A DNA stretch of 64,000 nucleotides from Campanula takesimana (taxonomy: Eukaryota; Streptophyta; Magnoliopsida; Asterales; Campanulaceae). The stretch is from assembly GCA_026119855.1 (NCBI GenBank), contig JAOWBW010000364.1, positions 248,001 through 312,000 of the forward strand. Reading direction: 5' to 3'. How positions within the stretch are numbered: the first letter of the stretch is position 1; every line of letters starts with the position of its first letter. Made by a program: the position numbers and the translations under genes. Of the stretch, positions 53,337 to 64,000 are shown piece after piece. Below the pieces are notes generated by a model. The model saw nothing but the letters and a program-made list of their open reading frames with translations, was not told the DNA's origin and did not search any database.

Positions 53337-54737
53337 ATGGCTTCCAATTCTTTTGCCCTTGATGCCAAGGTTGTTGGTGAGTATGAAAAGGACTTGGGTA
53401 CTTTTGTGTATTCTTTTAAGACCCATCCCAAGAAGGCCTTCATTAAAGACTTCGGGTTCCGAATTCTTTTCACTTTGCGGACGTTGAAGCCGGATTGGGA
53501 TTTGTTGAGAGCTGCCGTGGCTTTCTGGGATTGCGACAGCCATACCTTCAACCTTTCAGCTAATGAAATGGTGCCGACTGTTGACGATTTCGGGGCCATC
53601 CTTGGCATGCCTTTGGCCGGTCGGATTGCCGTCCCTAAATATCACCGTGGTGCCGTCGACTCTTGGGTTGAGTTACTGAATCTCCTTGTTGAGGACGTGA
53701 GGAAGATGTTGCACGGTACGGTGATTGACATAACTGAGTTGCCGATGTTCTTCAGTTTACACTCGGAGGACCCGGTGGTTCAATCTTTCAAAAGAAATGC
53801 CATGGCCGTTTGTCTCTTCAGCGAAGTACTGTTTGTTACACCCTTCGGGACTGCGGACGCGCAGTTGGCTGAGATTATTTTGCAAGCTAAGGAGCAGCGA
53901 TTTAGTGTAATCCCTCTTATTGTAGGGGAGACGTTGCACGGCCTTGGTGAGTTACATAGGACGGGCAAGATGTGTCGGGGAAGCCCTTTGCTCTTGACCA
54001 TATGGCTCCGAGAACACTTCAGAATTTATTCTCCGGATGGTGATTTGTCTCCTTTTGCTGTTCATAGGAGGAAGTTGTTGATCCGGGATTTATCTGAAGA
54101 TGATTGGAAGAAATTCTTTGCCTCTCGGGTGACCGCCGATATTGAGTGGTGTCCTCCTTCTTGGGGTCTTCGTCCTTTTGTGGAATGGACTCTTGGTTTT
54201 CAGCACGTGGTTGTACCCGGTTTGAGAGATTCTTCATTTTACCAGCCAGAGCGGGTTCTGCGGCAGTTCGGTCGCCAACAGACAATTCCTTTTCCGAGGG
54301 ATGGAATGCTTCGTCCAGTTGCTTACATGGGTCCTGACTTCTCGAGTGAGCTTCAGTCGGCTTGGGGAGATGACCGCAATCGTTGGGCTTTCGCTCCTCT
54401 GCATCGGGGGAGTGTCTTCCTTCCCGAGAGCTACTTGGACTATTTATTTGGCACCCTTTACCGTGGCATCACTTGGGTTGATGTGCTTCGTGCCGAGTTG
54501 TTGGGACAGGGTTTTGAGCCTAGCAGCACTTTGAGATATAGGGAGGCTGCTGCTGATTCGAGTAACATTCCCGCTGACCCTTTCGGTACCCCTTTGGATG
54601 ACTTTTATTCTAGGAGACGTGTTGCATCACAGAAGGTTTCGGTACGTATTAGTGCTCCTTTGTTACCCAAGAAGAAAAGGATTGAGAGACGATCGGGTGG
54701 TCCTTCGATAGCTAAGAGAAAATTGGATTTTTCTTAG
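53337..54737 (+). CDS. Plant mobile domain (PMD) protein, antisense in Tat-R
   Basis: Seen: 466 codons without interruption. The hallmark segment WDCDSHTFNLSANEMVPT with VDDFGAILGMPLAG at residues about 62-100 fits the PMD (aminotransferase-like) signature. LTIWLREHF and YRGITWVDVLRAELLG follow. The C-terminus holds basic clusters PKKKRIERR and KRKLDF, a likely nuclear signal. Start ATG 53337 follows a TATA-like box by about 95 bp. AATAAA occurs at 54805 and 54844 after the stop. No intron is needed, unlike the MAIN-like gene of Tat-L. Known: PMD proteins occur as host genes acting in silencing (MAIN, MAIL1) and inside transposons. The related fragment in Tat-L (7475) shows it is an old passenger. 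Inference: it may act for the element in the nucleus; its role is unproven. Confidence 0.85.
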   Translation: MASNSFALDAKVVGEYEKDLGTFVYSFKTHPKKAFIKDFGFRILFTLRTLKPDWDLLRAAVAFWDCDSHTFNLSANEMVPTVDDFGAILGMPLAGRIAVPKYHRGAVDSWVELLNLLVEDVRKMLHGTVIDITELPMFFSLHSEDPVVQSFKRNAMAVCLFSEVLFVTPFGTADAQLAEIILQAKEQRFSVIPLIVGETLHGLGELHRTGKMCRGSPLLLTIWLREHFRIYSPDGDLSPFAVHRRKLLIRDLSEDDWKKFFASRVTADIEWCPPSWGLRPFVEWTLGFQHVVVPGLRDSSFYQPERVLRQFGRQQTIPFPRDGMLRPVAYMGPDFSSELQSAWGDDRNRWAFAPLHRGSVFLPESYLDYLFGTLYRGITWVDVLRAELLGQGFEPSSTLRYREAAADSSNIPADPFGTPLDDFYSRRRVASQKVSVRISAPLLPKKKRIERRSGGPSIAKRKLDFS

Positions 54738-55155
54738 TACCCTAAGAGATTGCAATTAGACCACTTTGTTTTAGAATTTAATATTTTGATGTCTTTTGTT
54801 GCTCAATAAATCCGTTGTAATGGTTTGAATAGTTCATTGAATGAATAAAAATTGCATTTTGTTATTTGAAGTGAATTGGGTATTTTTGATATGTTTTAGA
54901 CCACACCCGAAGGTTGCCTACGTTCCTCCAGTTGGGAGGCTCAGGTCTTCGTAGTTCAAACAAACAAAGACCATTTTTTTTTTTATTTTTTTTTTTGTTG
55001 TGCACCCTGTTTTTTGCCTAGACCGCCCTTTCGGGTTTTCAATCTAGCGGGCTTCTTTTTTGCACGTGCTCTAATTTTTGCCTAGGCCGCCCTTGCGGGT
55101 TTTCAACCTAGCGAGCGATTTTTTTTTTTTTTTTTTTTTTAATGGTCTTTGTTTA
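54738..55155. terminator. Convergent 3' ends of PMD and pol
   Basis: PMD poly(A) signals AATAAA at 54805-54810 and 54844-54849. Two imperfect copies of a segment with GCCTAG(A/G)CCGCCCTT and GGGTTTTCAA lie at about 55015-55050 and 55078-55114. T-runs lie at 54976-55000 and 55119-55140. The pol stop is at 55156. No gene. Possibly serves 3'-end formation for the PMD transcript; inferred from position. Confidence 0.55.
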
Positions 55156-56576
55156 TTAAGCGTAGAACCTCTTGAGCTTGTCGAGGTTGACCTCTTTTGG
55201 CAGCTGGTCACCATCTAAATCCACGAGCCGGACTGCACCACCGCTTAGCATCTTTTTGACCACGTACGGACCGATCCATCGGGGTCCCCATTTCCCCAGG
55301 GGATTCATGGCATTAGGAGGATGTTGTCTTAAGACCAAATCTCCCACATTGATGTTTCGAGGCTTCACCCTTTTGTTGAAAGCTTTTGCCATCCTTTGCT
55401 GATACGCCCTTGTGCGTTCGAGTGCTCTCAACCTTTTCTCGTCGAGCAAGGCTAGTTGTTCATATCGACTTTGCATCCAGTCGACCTCGTTGACTTGATT
55501 CTCGAGGAGGACTCGTAGAGATGGGACTTCAAGTTCGATAGGGAGTACGGCTTCAGAACCATAGACCAATGCATAAGGAGTTTCTCCTGTTGCGGATCGT
55601 ATTGATGTGCGGTAGCCCCACAATGCTAATGGTAGCTTTTCGGGCCAATCCCTTCCTGTCGAGGCCATTTTCTTGACGATGGTATCGATGGTCTTATTTG
55701 CTGCTTCGACTGCGCCATTTGCTTGGGGCCGGTAAGGAGATGACTTGTGCTTGGTGATCTTGTATTCTACCAAAAGTGCATCCATTTCCTTCTCAAAGTG
55801 AGAGCCGTTGTCGGAAATGATTTCATGAGGCACGCCGTATCGGCACATGATATTAATCTTTACAAATTCGGCCACTTTCTTGGCGTTGAGGGCCGATAGG
55901 CTTGTGCTTCGACCCACTTTGTAAAGTAGTCGACTGCCACTAGGACGAATGACTGCCCATTGCTTCCGGCAGGATGAACTTTACCGATGATGTCTATCCC
56001 CCAACAAGAGAAAGGCCAAGGTGTGACCATGTTTTAAAGTTGTGAGGGTGGAGCATGTTGCAGATTAGCGTGGAATTGGCACTTGGCACACCTTTTGACT
56101 TTCTCGATACAGTCTCGTTCCATAGTGCTCCAATAGTAACCAATACGAAGTATCTTCTTGACTAGCATAAACCCATTCATGTGGGGTCCACATTCTCCTT
56201 CGTGCACTTCACACATTATCTCTTGAGCTTCGGTCTCATTGGCGCATAAGAGATTGATCCCGTCGTGGTGCCTTTTATAGACTCGGCCCCCAATCAGTAC
56301 GTACCGAGAGGCTAACCTTTGCAGAGCTGCTTGAGACTTCTTATTGATGTTCTCGGGATAGGTGCCGTCCTTGAGGAAGTTCATGATGTCCGAATACCAC
56401 GGAGAGTTTGTTTGAACCTCGTTGATCTCGATACTCATGCAATATGCCGGACTGCTCCTTCGAGCAATTTTGAAAGGCTTCACCATTTTCCCTTTGGGCA
56501 TTTCAACTAATGAAGCTATAGTGGCCAGTGCATCGGCGAAGCGATTCTTATCCCTTGGCAGGTAGTTGAAAGTGAT
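55156..56576 (-). pseudogene. Tat-R integrase and RNase H-integrase linker
   Basis: Seen: continuing past the TAG at 56577-56579, the frame reads NYLPRDKNRFADALATIASL, then the integrase zinc region (HEGECGPH, RCAKCQFH, 56100-56215), a TAA at 56034-56036, the first catalytic Asp in CWGIDIIG, and DYFTKWVEAQAY. A one-base frame change near 55895 leads to the open stretch from 55917 with SDNGSHF (second Asp), NGAVEAANK (Glu), and the C-terminal PLGKWGPRWIGPYVV barrel. Known: rve core of Tat integrase. All three catalytic acids survive, but two stops and a shift interrupt the product. Confidence 0.88.
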
Positions 56577-59500
56577 CTATTGGAATTGTTCAACCAGTTC
56601 TTCAAGGTGCTGACCATACTGTTGGAGAGTCGGGTCTTGGGTTCGCCATTTACCCGATTGCTGATTGATAAGGAGTAAAGAGTCACCGAACACTTCTAGT
56701 TCCGTGACGTTTCTTTCGAGAGCTGCTTCGAGCCCTGCTATGCATGCTTCGTACTCAGCAATGTTGTTGGTAGCTTCGAATTCCAGGCGTATGGCAATGG
56801 GAGTGTAGATGTCTTTTGGATCGACAAGCAATACCCCTATACCAAAACCGTGTTTATTGGCGGTGCCATCGAAAAAAAGTTGCCACTTGTCTTCCTCGGT
56901 CGCAGTACAAATTAACTGCTCGTCGGGGAACTGTACATCTTCCCCCTTCACTTCGTCACACGGGAATTCGGCAAGCTGGTCGCTGAACACTTTCCCCCTG
57001 ACAGATTTTAGTGTGACGTAAGTGATATCATAGCCGGCGAGCATGAAGTACCATTTGGCTATTCTTGTTGACATGAAAGGCTTCTCGAAGATGTAGCGGA
57101 GCGGGTCCACCTTTGCTACTAGCTTGATCGGGAAAGCTTCCATATAGTGTTTGAGCTTTTGAGTGACCCAAACCAATGCTTCACATGACTTCTCTAAGAC
57201 AGAGTAGTTCTTTTCGCCTCCTTGGAATCGGCGACTGACAAAATAAATGGTGTTCTCCTTTGTGGACTCTCGTTGCTCTTGTGCTAACATAGCCCCTAGG
57301 GCTTCATCATTGACAGTGAGGTAAAGGAACAGAGGTTTCTCCTTGTGTGGCGGAACTAGAACAGGAGGGCACGTCAAGTAATGCTTCACTTGGTCGAAGG
57401 CTTCTTGGCACGCGTCGGTCCATTCTAGAGCCACATTCTTCTTGAGTAACTTGAAGATTGGCTCGCACATGGAAGTGAGTTGGTGCACAAACCGACTGAT
57501 GTATTGTAGTCTGCCCATGAAACCTTTAATCTCTTTCTGCGTCTTTGGAGGAGGCATGTCAATGATTGCCTTGATTTTGGAGGGGTCTACTTCGATTCCC
57601 CTTTCCGTAACCATATAACCAAGAACTTTTCCTCGGATAACCCCGAATGTGCACTTTGCAGGGTTGAGCCTCATTTTGTGTTGACGTAGCCTTTCGAAGA
57701 ACTTGCGGAGATCGATCAGGTGTTGACCATCGGTTCCTTTGGAGTGAATGATCATGTCGTCCACATAGACCTCGATTTCTTTGTGAATCATATCGTGGAA
57801 CAAGTCTGTCACGGCTCTTTGGTAGGAAGCCCCAGCATTTCTTAACCCAAATGGCATGACTGTGTAGCAAAAGGTACCCCACGGTGTTGTGAAGGCTGTC
57901 TTATGTTGATCTTCCTCGGCCATGAGAATCTGATTGTACCCAGCGAACCCATCCACGAATGAGCGGACCTCGTAGGCAGCAGTGGAGTCGACTAGCATGT
58001 CGATATTAGGGAGTGGAAAATCATCCTTTGGGGAAGCTTTGTTTAAATCCTGGAAGTCTACACAAACTCGGACCTTGCCGTTCGCCTTCCTGACTGTCAC
58101 AATGTTGGCTAACCATGTCGGATACTCGATAACCTTGATGAAACCCACACTGAGGAGCTTCTCAATCTCTTCTTTGACCTGCAGAGACCATTCTGGCTTG
58201 ATCTTTCGGAGCTTCTGCTTTACTGGCCTGGCATCTTCTCTGATCGGAATCCTGTGCTCCGCTACCTTTCTGTCTAAACCCGGCATGTCTTTGTATGACC
58301 ATGCGAACACATCCACGAACTCCCGTAGTAATGCAGTCAATCTGTCTCTGTCATCTCCCTTGAAGAAGCTTCCAATCTTGGTTTCTTTTGGCTCTTCTTC
58401 GGTACCCAGATTAACAACCTGCAATTCTTCGTCAGCCTTTGGACCATTCTCGCCACGACTATGGACTTGTTGAGCAAGTTCATTTAAGTATGTTGTGTTT
58501 TCGTGGTCTATTTCATCATAATTTGAATCGTTATTAACTTGTTCGTTAAGTTCATTATTAGTTAATTCATCATTTATGATGTTTGCAATCTCAGGGTACT
58601 CAGAAATATCAAATTTTTCATTAGCAAAGAAAGGAAACACACGCTCGGCTATGGCCTCCAAATCCTCTTGGGTGAGGGTATTAGAGACACTCTCGGACTC
58701 GAAAGTAAGGGTGAGTTGTTCTTCCTTTGTTGCTGTGCGGGGTATGCAACCCATTTCTTGGACTAAGAATTCCTCGGATACCACGGGCCCTTTTGTTGAA
58801 TACCAATTGTTGATTGGCTCGGAGCTTGGCGGGATCTCACTGATAGTCTCGTTCATTATGACGGTGTCATGGATGGCGTTGACTTGGCATTCATTCATTA
58901 CGGCAAGCTCTTCGAACATGGAGGCTAAATCTGTCAGTTCTTCCCCTACGGTGACTTCTGTCTTGGACTCTATAGTCACCTTCCTTCCCCACCATTCACG
59001 GGGCGACATGGGAGTTGGTTCCCTTTCGGATATCTGGATCTCACAATCGGAGAAGATTTCGAGGCTGGGCTTTTTGACACCCTTATTGTTAACCCATGGC
59101 TCGGGAAAGATCATGTATGGAACGTCTTCCCCTTGGCGGACAAAATAGCCATTCAACGTCTTGTGGTAAGGCCTTAGGTTAGGGACTTCATACCGACGGC
59201 CTTCTTTACGAGATCGGGCCTTTTCGTTCTTGATCGCTTGTCCTTGCTTCAAGTCTTCTTCGGAAGGCTCGTACCCCAAACCGAATGTGTTTTTGACAAA
59301 TGGGACTTGCACGGGATGTAGGATTCCTTGCTGATATTTCCCTAAGCCTAAACCAGGGAAGTAGTCCATATTCCTCATCATGCGGAGCACTTTGTGATTG
59401 CTGGGGGTCCATGATCCGTTTCCCCCTTCTTTATCAATGGCGTTGATTGAGACGCCGGAGAGAGTGGAGTCTGGTAGACCATGCTGAACTTGGTGGACGG

Positions 59501-60986
59501 GCTCACCTTTTCTGTGAATAGTGATGTTTTCAGCCATTACGGTCACTATTTCATCACCATTTTGGATCTTGACACATTGGTGGAGAGTTGACGGTACGGC
59601 ATTAGCACTGTGAATCCATGGTCGACCCAACAATAAGTTGAACGAGGCCGGGATATCAAGCACTTGGAATGGAACGGACATGACCATGCTCCCAAACTCA
59701 ATGTCTATTTCGATCATACCCATGACTGTACGGGCGGTGCTGTCATAACCTCGGATTACTTGAGTAGAAGGCTTCAAGTCAGAATCCTTAAGCCCCAGTA
59801 GGCCCATGATTCTGCCAGGCATGAGATTAAGTGCGGAACCACCGTCCACTAAGACTCTTGAGACGGGCCTCCCCCTTGCTCGTACCTTGAGGTAAATAGC
59901 TTTGTTGTGGTCGGAACCAAACGGTGGAAGGTCCATATCGGCAAAGGTGATTACGTTGCCGAAATGAATGTGACCAATGATTGCTGTGAGGTCCTCGGGA
60001 GTGGTATCGAGAGAAACTGATGTATCATCGAGATTGCGGATGACAAGATCTCGGTGTTTCTTTGAGGATGCAATGAGGTCCCAAATAGAGATGTTGGCTT
60101 GAGTTTTCTTGAGTTGGACAAGTAGAGGGTCTTCGGGAGTATTGTGAGCTTGCGGCCTTTGAGAAGAGGAGCTTGGTGCGGAAGTGGAAGGGTTGCTTGC
60201 TATGACTCGACCGGATCGAGTTAGCATGTTGACGTTCCCATCTTTCTTCTTTTTCCTATTCTCTAGTACTTCCCTCATTACTTCATCGTAAGTCACTACA
60301 TAACAAGAATTGTCAAGTTTATTCATAACATTGGGGCCCCCATTCACAATTGGGATTGAATGGGTGGTCCCCTCAAATTCTCCTATCTCTATTACATTGA
60401 CATGCTCGTCATTAGTCACTACAAATTCTTTCTTATCTATGAGATCTTGAATGACATTGCGGAGAATGAAGCAATCCTCGGTGGTGTGGCCACTATATTG
60501 GTGGTAGCCACAATATTTGTGGTGAGCATGATTGGAGTTGATCGTCTTGGGTTGGTACCCTTGCACGGGTGTGATTTGACCCTTTTCCTTGAGGACCTCG
60601 AACACTTCGGTTTGAGTCATGCCTTGGAGAGGCGTGTAGACACGGTCACTTCGGGGCCTTTTCCCTTGAGGTGGAGGAACCTTTTTGTAATTCCCCTTGT
60701 CAATAGTGACGGCGTTGACCGAGGCCTCTTTTGTGGAGTTGGAGGCGGCCTTGTAGCGGTAAGTAGGAGTGGTCTTCTTAATCTCCTTGAGCAAGTCATC
60801 CATGCGTACCCCCGCCTCATACATTTGGGAGAAGTCGGAGTAGCAAGCCCCACTTAGGTGGGTGCGGAGACCAATCTTGAGACACTTGAGAAATATGTCC
60901 ATTTGCTCCTTTGTGTTTGGCCTCTCAACAATTTCAGAGAGTTTGTCATTCCATCTCCTTGTGAAGTCGATGAAGGACTCATTGTC
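56577..60986 (-). pseudogene. Tat-R gag end, protease, RT, two RNase H domains
   Basis: Seen: 1441 codons open from ATG 60902, in frame with the gag upstream of a TGA at 60984-60986, so the ATG is probably not the natural start. Domains by residue: gag end 1-120; CHHC knuckle (KYCGYHQYSGHTTEDC) 124-142; aspartic protease VDGGSALN about 350; G-patch-like FPGLGLGKYQQGI about 512-525; RT about 910-1110 with YVDD at about 1045; RNase H about 1190-1310; archaeal-type RNase H (LFFDGTANKHGFG, NIAEYEACIAGLEAAL, FGDSLLLI) 1341-1440, the Tat hallmark. Ends at TAG 56577-56579, which reads through in frame to integrase. The protease has DGG rather than DSG/DTG, which may or may not be active. Confidence 0.92.
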
Positions 60987-61706
60987 TCATTGAGTAGTGT
61001 TCTCTAGCTCTTTCCTTGTGGGCCGGTGAGTGGTGTTGCCTTGGTATTGGTTATTGAAGGCAAGCATGGCGGAGTCCCAATCAAGACGGACAGTGAGCGG
61101 GAGAGTAGCATACCAATCTTTTGCCGCCCCCTCGAGAGTGAGAGGAAAGCATTGAGCCATCACCTTGGGGGAGACCTTCTTTGGAACCATTGCCCAAATA
61201 TAAGTCTCAATGTGAGCCATAGGACAAGAGTTGCCCTTGAATTTGCTTATGTCGGGCATCTTGAATTTATCGGGAAGAGCGGCCATAGTACTCATGAGGA
61301 TGGATGATTGATAAAGGCTTGTGTCGGAGCCTTTCCCCATGTTGAGCCCATTGAATTTTTGGTCGATGTAGGCCATGATAGAATCCACCATTTTGGGCTC
61401 GTTGTTCTCGGAACTTGGTTCCCCCATTTTCTTGGTGCGGGTGTTGACATAAGGACTCTTGAACAAACCCTCGGTCCATTCGGATTCATCATCATTGTTT
61501 TTGTTCTTTCCCTTGGCAAGGTTGGTGAGCTTTTCTTTCATTAGCTCCATTTCGGCCTCGTGGGCCTCCCTTTGGCTGTCGAGGTGGGATTGCCAAATGT
61601 CGTCTTTGCTTTGTGCCTCCTTGTTAAGGGTGGAGACTTGCTCTTGGAGGAGTTGGACCATAGTTGAGAGCTGTTCGAGAGACATGGTGTTGCTGCTGCC
61701 GGTCAT
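60987..61706 (-). pseudogene. Tat-R gag, N-terminal part
   Basis: Seen: ATG 61706 (MTGSSNTMSLEQL) in good context, a coiled-coil-like stretch (STMVQLLQEQVSTLNKEAQ), a charged linker, then the capsid region FKMPDISKFKGN, AQCFPLTLEGAAKDWYATLP. Ends at a TGA (60984-60986) in the NTTQ/DNESF segment, where Tat-L reads on from a similar sequence. The TGA could come from a CGA codon by CpG decay. Known: Retrotrans_gag. The ORF also opens 60 codons further upstream, over leader sequence; I take 61706 as start by motif content. Confidence 0.85.
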
Positions 61707-63043
61707 GGTTGATGTCGGAGCTGTTGGAGTGATCTCTTCACGGACTAACCGATTTGCTGAATCCCGGTAGACTTTGTAAGTACCAATTGAACCTATATTG
61801 CAGAAGAGGCCCTTGTCAGTCTTGAGTAACACTTGCGGTCCATGAAGAGGCTTAGAACACACAGTTGGGCACACGACTCGAACCACGTAAGAAAAGACTC
61901 CTTTTTTTTTTTATTTTATAAGTCGGAGGGAATGAATCCCTTTTGGGGTTTCTAAGAAAATAATGGAATCGTCACACTAGTATATAGACCATCTCGCGGT
62001 CCCATATACTCATCGGATTCCATCGCGCTTGTGAATCCTACATGTATCGGGATTAAACTAAATTAATGTAGTAAAGCATACATGCGGGGACGGATTTTTA
62101 TTTTCGTCCAAAATAACCACTTTTGGGGACGGATTTTTATTGCGTCCATTTCAACAAGTTGGCATGTATGATTTGAAGACATTAGTTTAGGGAAATCTCG
62201 GTACATGGAAACCGACTTGAGTCACGGAGTGTTAGACCCTAACTAGAATTTGTGTGGTTTGTGCTCGGCTTGAATATGAGGCTCAAAGGTCACCCCCGGC
62301 ATGTAGTCTTGAACTACGCCACGGGCTGAGGTTTACCGCTTCGAAAGAGCCAAGGTCTGGTGGAGCTTGAAACTTTCTAGGATGGGCCTCGACGGGTTTG
62401 GGGTTGGACTTGTGCGACTCGATAGTGAGCAGTTCATAGGAATATGTGCATGTAGTGTGAGGTCTAACAAGTGACAAAAAAAAAAAAAATTATTTTATTT
62501 TTTTTTTGAAAAGAAAGAAAAACACACAAAACACATAAGCACATAAAATTACAACTCCCGAATCACCCGTGTGACCGGTAAATAAAACACAAAATTAAAA
62601 CAGTCCGAGGGTTCAATTCTGTTCTGATGCAGGCAACTGTGCCCACACCTCACTGTTCTGCTCAGTCACTGAAACCTGTTTCTGTTCTGGAAACCAACCC
62701 AGAAGCGTGCGCCTCTGAGTTCTGATGTGGGCCGCGCGCGCATGGCGAAATGCGTATGGGAGGCGCGCGCTTCTGGGTCACACCTGTCAGAATGTCAGAC
62801 TTTGGACTCAGGGGATTGCCCTGGTCCCATGTTCATATTGTAACCCCTGCAGAAGTGATTAGTGCAGAATAACAGAAGAAGAGGATGAAGAATATGAAGA
62901 AGTGGGCGATTCTGGTTCTTGATGCGGGATGCGCGCGCCTTAGGCTTAAAAGGCCAGATGCGCGCGCCTCCCCCATCAGGAAACAGAATGCCCAGAAAAG
63001 ATGTAGATTTTGATCAGAATGCAAGTTTAACCCTCAAATAAAT
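61707..63043 (-). other. Tat-R 5' leader
   Basis: About 1.3 kb non-coding between PBS and gag. A near-duplicate phrase (GGGGACGGATTTTTATT) occurs at 62086 and 62125. Homopolymer runs lie at 61902-61912 and 62477-62509. GC modules of the same core as in the LTR are at 62703-62713, 62730-62741, 62758-62772, 62929-62940 and 62957-62970. No ORF is supported. Confidence 0.8.
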
Positions 63044-63060
63044 CCCCAGCAGAGTCGCCA
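63044..63060 (-). other. Tat-R primer-binding site
   Basis: The minus strand reads TGGCGACTCTGCTGGGG, one base after the LTR. The tRNA side ends GCCA. Looks like an Arg-type primer of Tat/Ogre elements; this assignment is from general knowledge and not checked. The Tat-L site differs by one base. Confidence 0.82.
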
Positions 63061-63061
63061 C

Positions 63062-64000
63062 TGTAGATACCCCGGGGGGAACCACGGCCTTAGGCTAGAG
63101 CGCGCGGAGTGATCCTAGGGTGTCTAACTTGTTTTTAGAGTCGCCACCTATGTTTTGAGGAACATAAGAAAAACCAATAGATTGTAGCCTAAGTTTGATT
63201 ACGAAAACAGAGATTTTTTGTTTTGAGGTTCGGGGGTTAGATTACGAGATGGGAAGTACCGAAACACCCATCTCGCCCAACTAAAGTTGGTCTTGCTTGA
63301 TCAAAATCTACATGAATGAAAATGTTCTTCTTCTTCTTCTTTAAGTCGTGAAAAGGGGGATTTAAAATAGAGTTTGGAATGTAGGAGATAACTCCTTAAC
63401 CAACCTCAATGAGATGAGGTGATCATTAGAGTCATGTCCCAAAATGATTTGGGTGATTGCACATTTGACTAAAGTAACAAAGAGAGAGGAGATGAAGTAG
63501 AAAAGAAGGGAAAAGATGGACTTTTACCTACAATTTGAAGAACTTCAAATGTTGCTTAATGAGATACTTGGAGAACCTTTTGAAAGTGATTTTTTTTGTC
63601 TCTTTTTCGATCCTTGAAAATGGAGGTAAAGAGAGGTTTTTATAGGTGAAAGAGGGGTGTTTTTGGTGCCAAAACTCAGTCACCAAGAAATCCTTCCCGG
63701 GCAAAATCCTGTAAATTGAGCAAGGGAGGGAATCCTGGCCAGAAATCTGTAACTGATGCCCAGAGGCGCGCGCTTCCTGCTTTGGGGTCGGGAGGCGCGC
63801 GCGCCTGGCTCCTAGTGTCGGAGGCGCGCGACTTAGAGAAGGCAATTTTGACAGAATGGACTAGAAAGTCAGCCCTGTCATTCAGTTTAGTCCCTGGACT
63901 TAACGAAGTCAGTCAGGAACTTAACGGAAGTGACAGAAACTAACGAGAAACACTTAGAATGGGGAGAAACACAAAATCAAATGTGCAATCGGGGTGAGCG
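63062..64000 (-). repeat. Tat-R 5' LTR, cut by window end
   Basis: 939 of about 960 bp, matching 51036-51974 with about six base differences seen by eye. TATA on the minus strand at 63637-63645; GC modules at 63763-63834; PBS-core copy at 63137-63146. Confidence 0.93.

Larger units (their letters stand above)
51036..64000 (-). mobile_element. Tat-R: near-complete Ty3/gypsy Tat element with antisense PMD gene
   Basis: 3' LTR 51036-51995, interior 51996-63061, 5' LTR from 63062 (the window ends about 21 bp before its end). Expected length about 12,986 bp. Minus-strand order: PBS, leader, gag, protease, RT, RNase H, archaeal-type RNase H, integrase; then an antisense PMD gene, a minisatellite and the PPT. 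Known: double RNase H marks the Tat lineage. The LTR pair shows about six differences over 939 bases by eye, so this is the most recent insertion here. Confidence 0.93.

Noticed and set aside
58576..59148. 190-codon plus-strand ORF, and 163-165-codon ORFs at 57982 and 60360
   Set aside because: Antisense to the well-supported Tat-R polyprotein, with no family motif.

Overview
This window is repeat DNA from a plant nuclear genome, most likely a eudicot. The signs are plant-specific lineages of LTR retrotransposon (Ty3/gypsy Tat with a second, archaeal-type RNase H; Ty1/copia SIRE with a long extra ORF; gag-only and coding-free LARD-like elements) and plant mobile domain (PMD/MAIN-like) genes with GT-AG introns. 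I found no ordinary host gene, tRNA, rRNA or CRISPR array. The species cannot be named from the sequence.

Almost all 64 kb is one nest of elements (names are mine). The base is Tat-L (1-7669, minus strand), an old Ty3/gypsy remnant in which one LTR (2429-3440) has a PBS and gag on its left and a PPT and 3' internal region on its right, so it is shared by two tandem copies. SIRE-B (copia, minus) inserted at 7670; its right end lies beyond the window. LARD-A (plus, 15367-45559, LTRs about 3 kb, non-coding interior) inserted into the SIRE-B reverse transcriptase. The 5' LTR of LARD-A then took two more insertions: LARD-B (plus, 16075-23692, TSD CTATT) and SIRE-A (minus, 25309-39397, TSD CTACT). 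Further right the gag of SIRE-B is cut by another LARD-type LTR, LTR-C (49087-51035), which is itself cut by Tat-R (minus, 51036 to past the window end), the youngest insertion: its two LTRs show about six differences in 939 bases by eye.

Coding content: SIRE-A and SIRE-B each carry gag, pol (protease, integrase, RT, RNase H) and a long extra ORF downstream of pol. That ORF has its own TATA box and intron in both elements. Both Tat copies carry PMD-type genes in antisense orientation near the 3' LTR: a four-exon MAIN-like gene and a PMD fragment in Tat-L, and an open 466-codon PMD gene in Tat-R. All gag-pol genes seen here carry stops, frameshifts or deletions.

The most unusual signal is not a gene. 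Each family is marked by its own short motif. SIRE-A is peppered with TCGGCA and its CpG-decay form TCAGCA. SIRE-B is peppered with GCGGTT(TGA), inside and outside genes. Tat-L has the same palindromic cassette in its LTR and upstream of both antisense PMD genes. Tat-R has GGCGCGCGC modules in its LTR, in its PMD promoter and in its leader. LARD-A and LARD-B carry different GC-rich palindromes at the same LTR position. Together with element-encoded extra proteins under their own promoters, this resembles a self-recognition (for example anti-silencing) system. That reading is inference.
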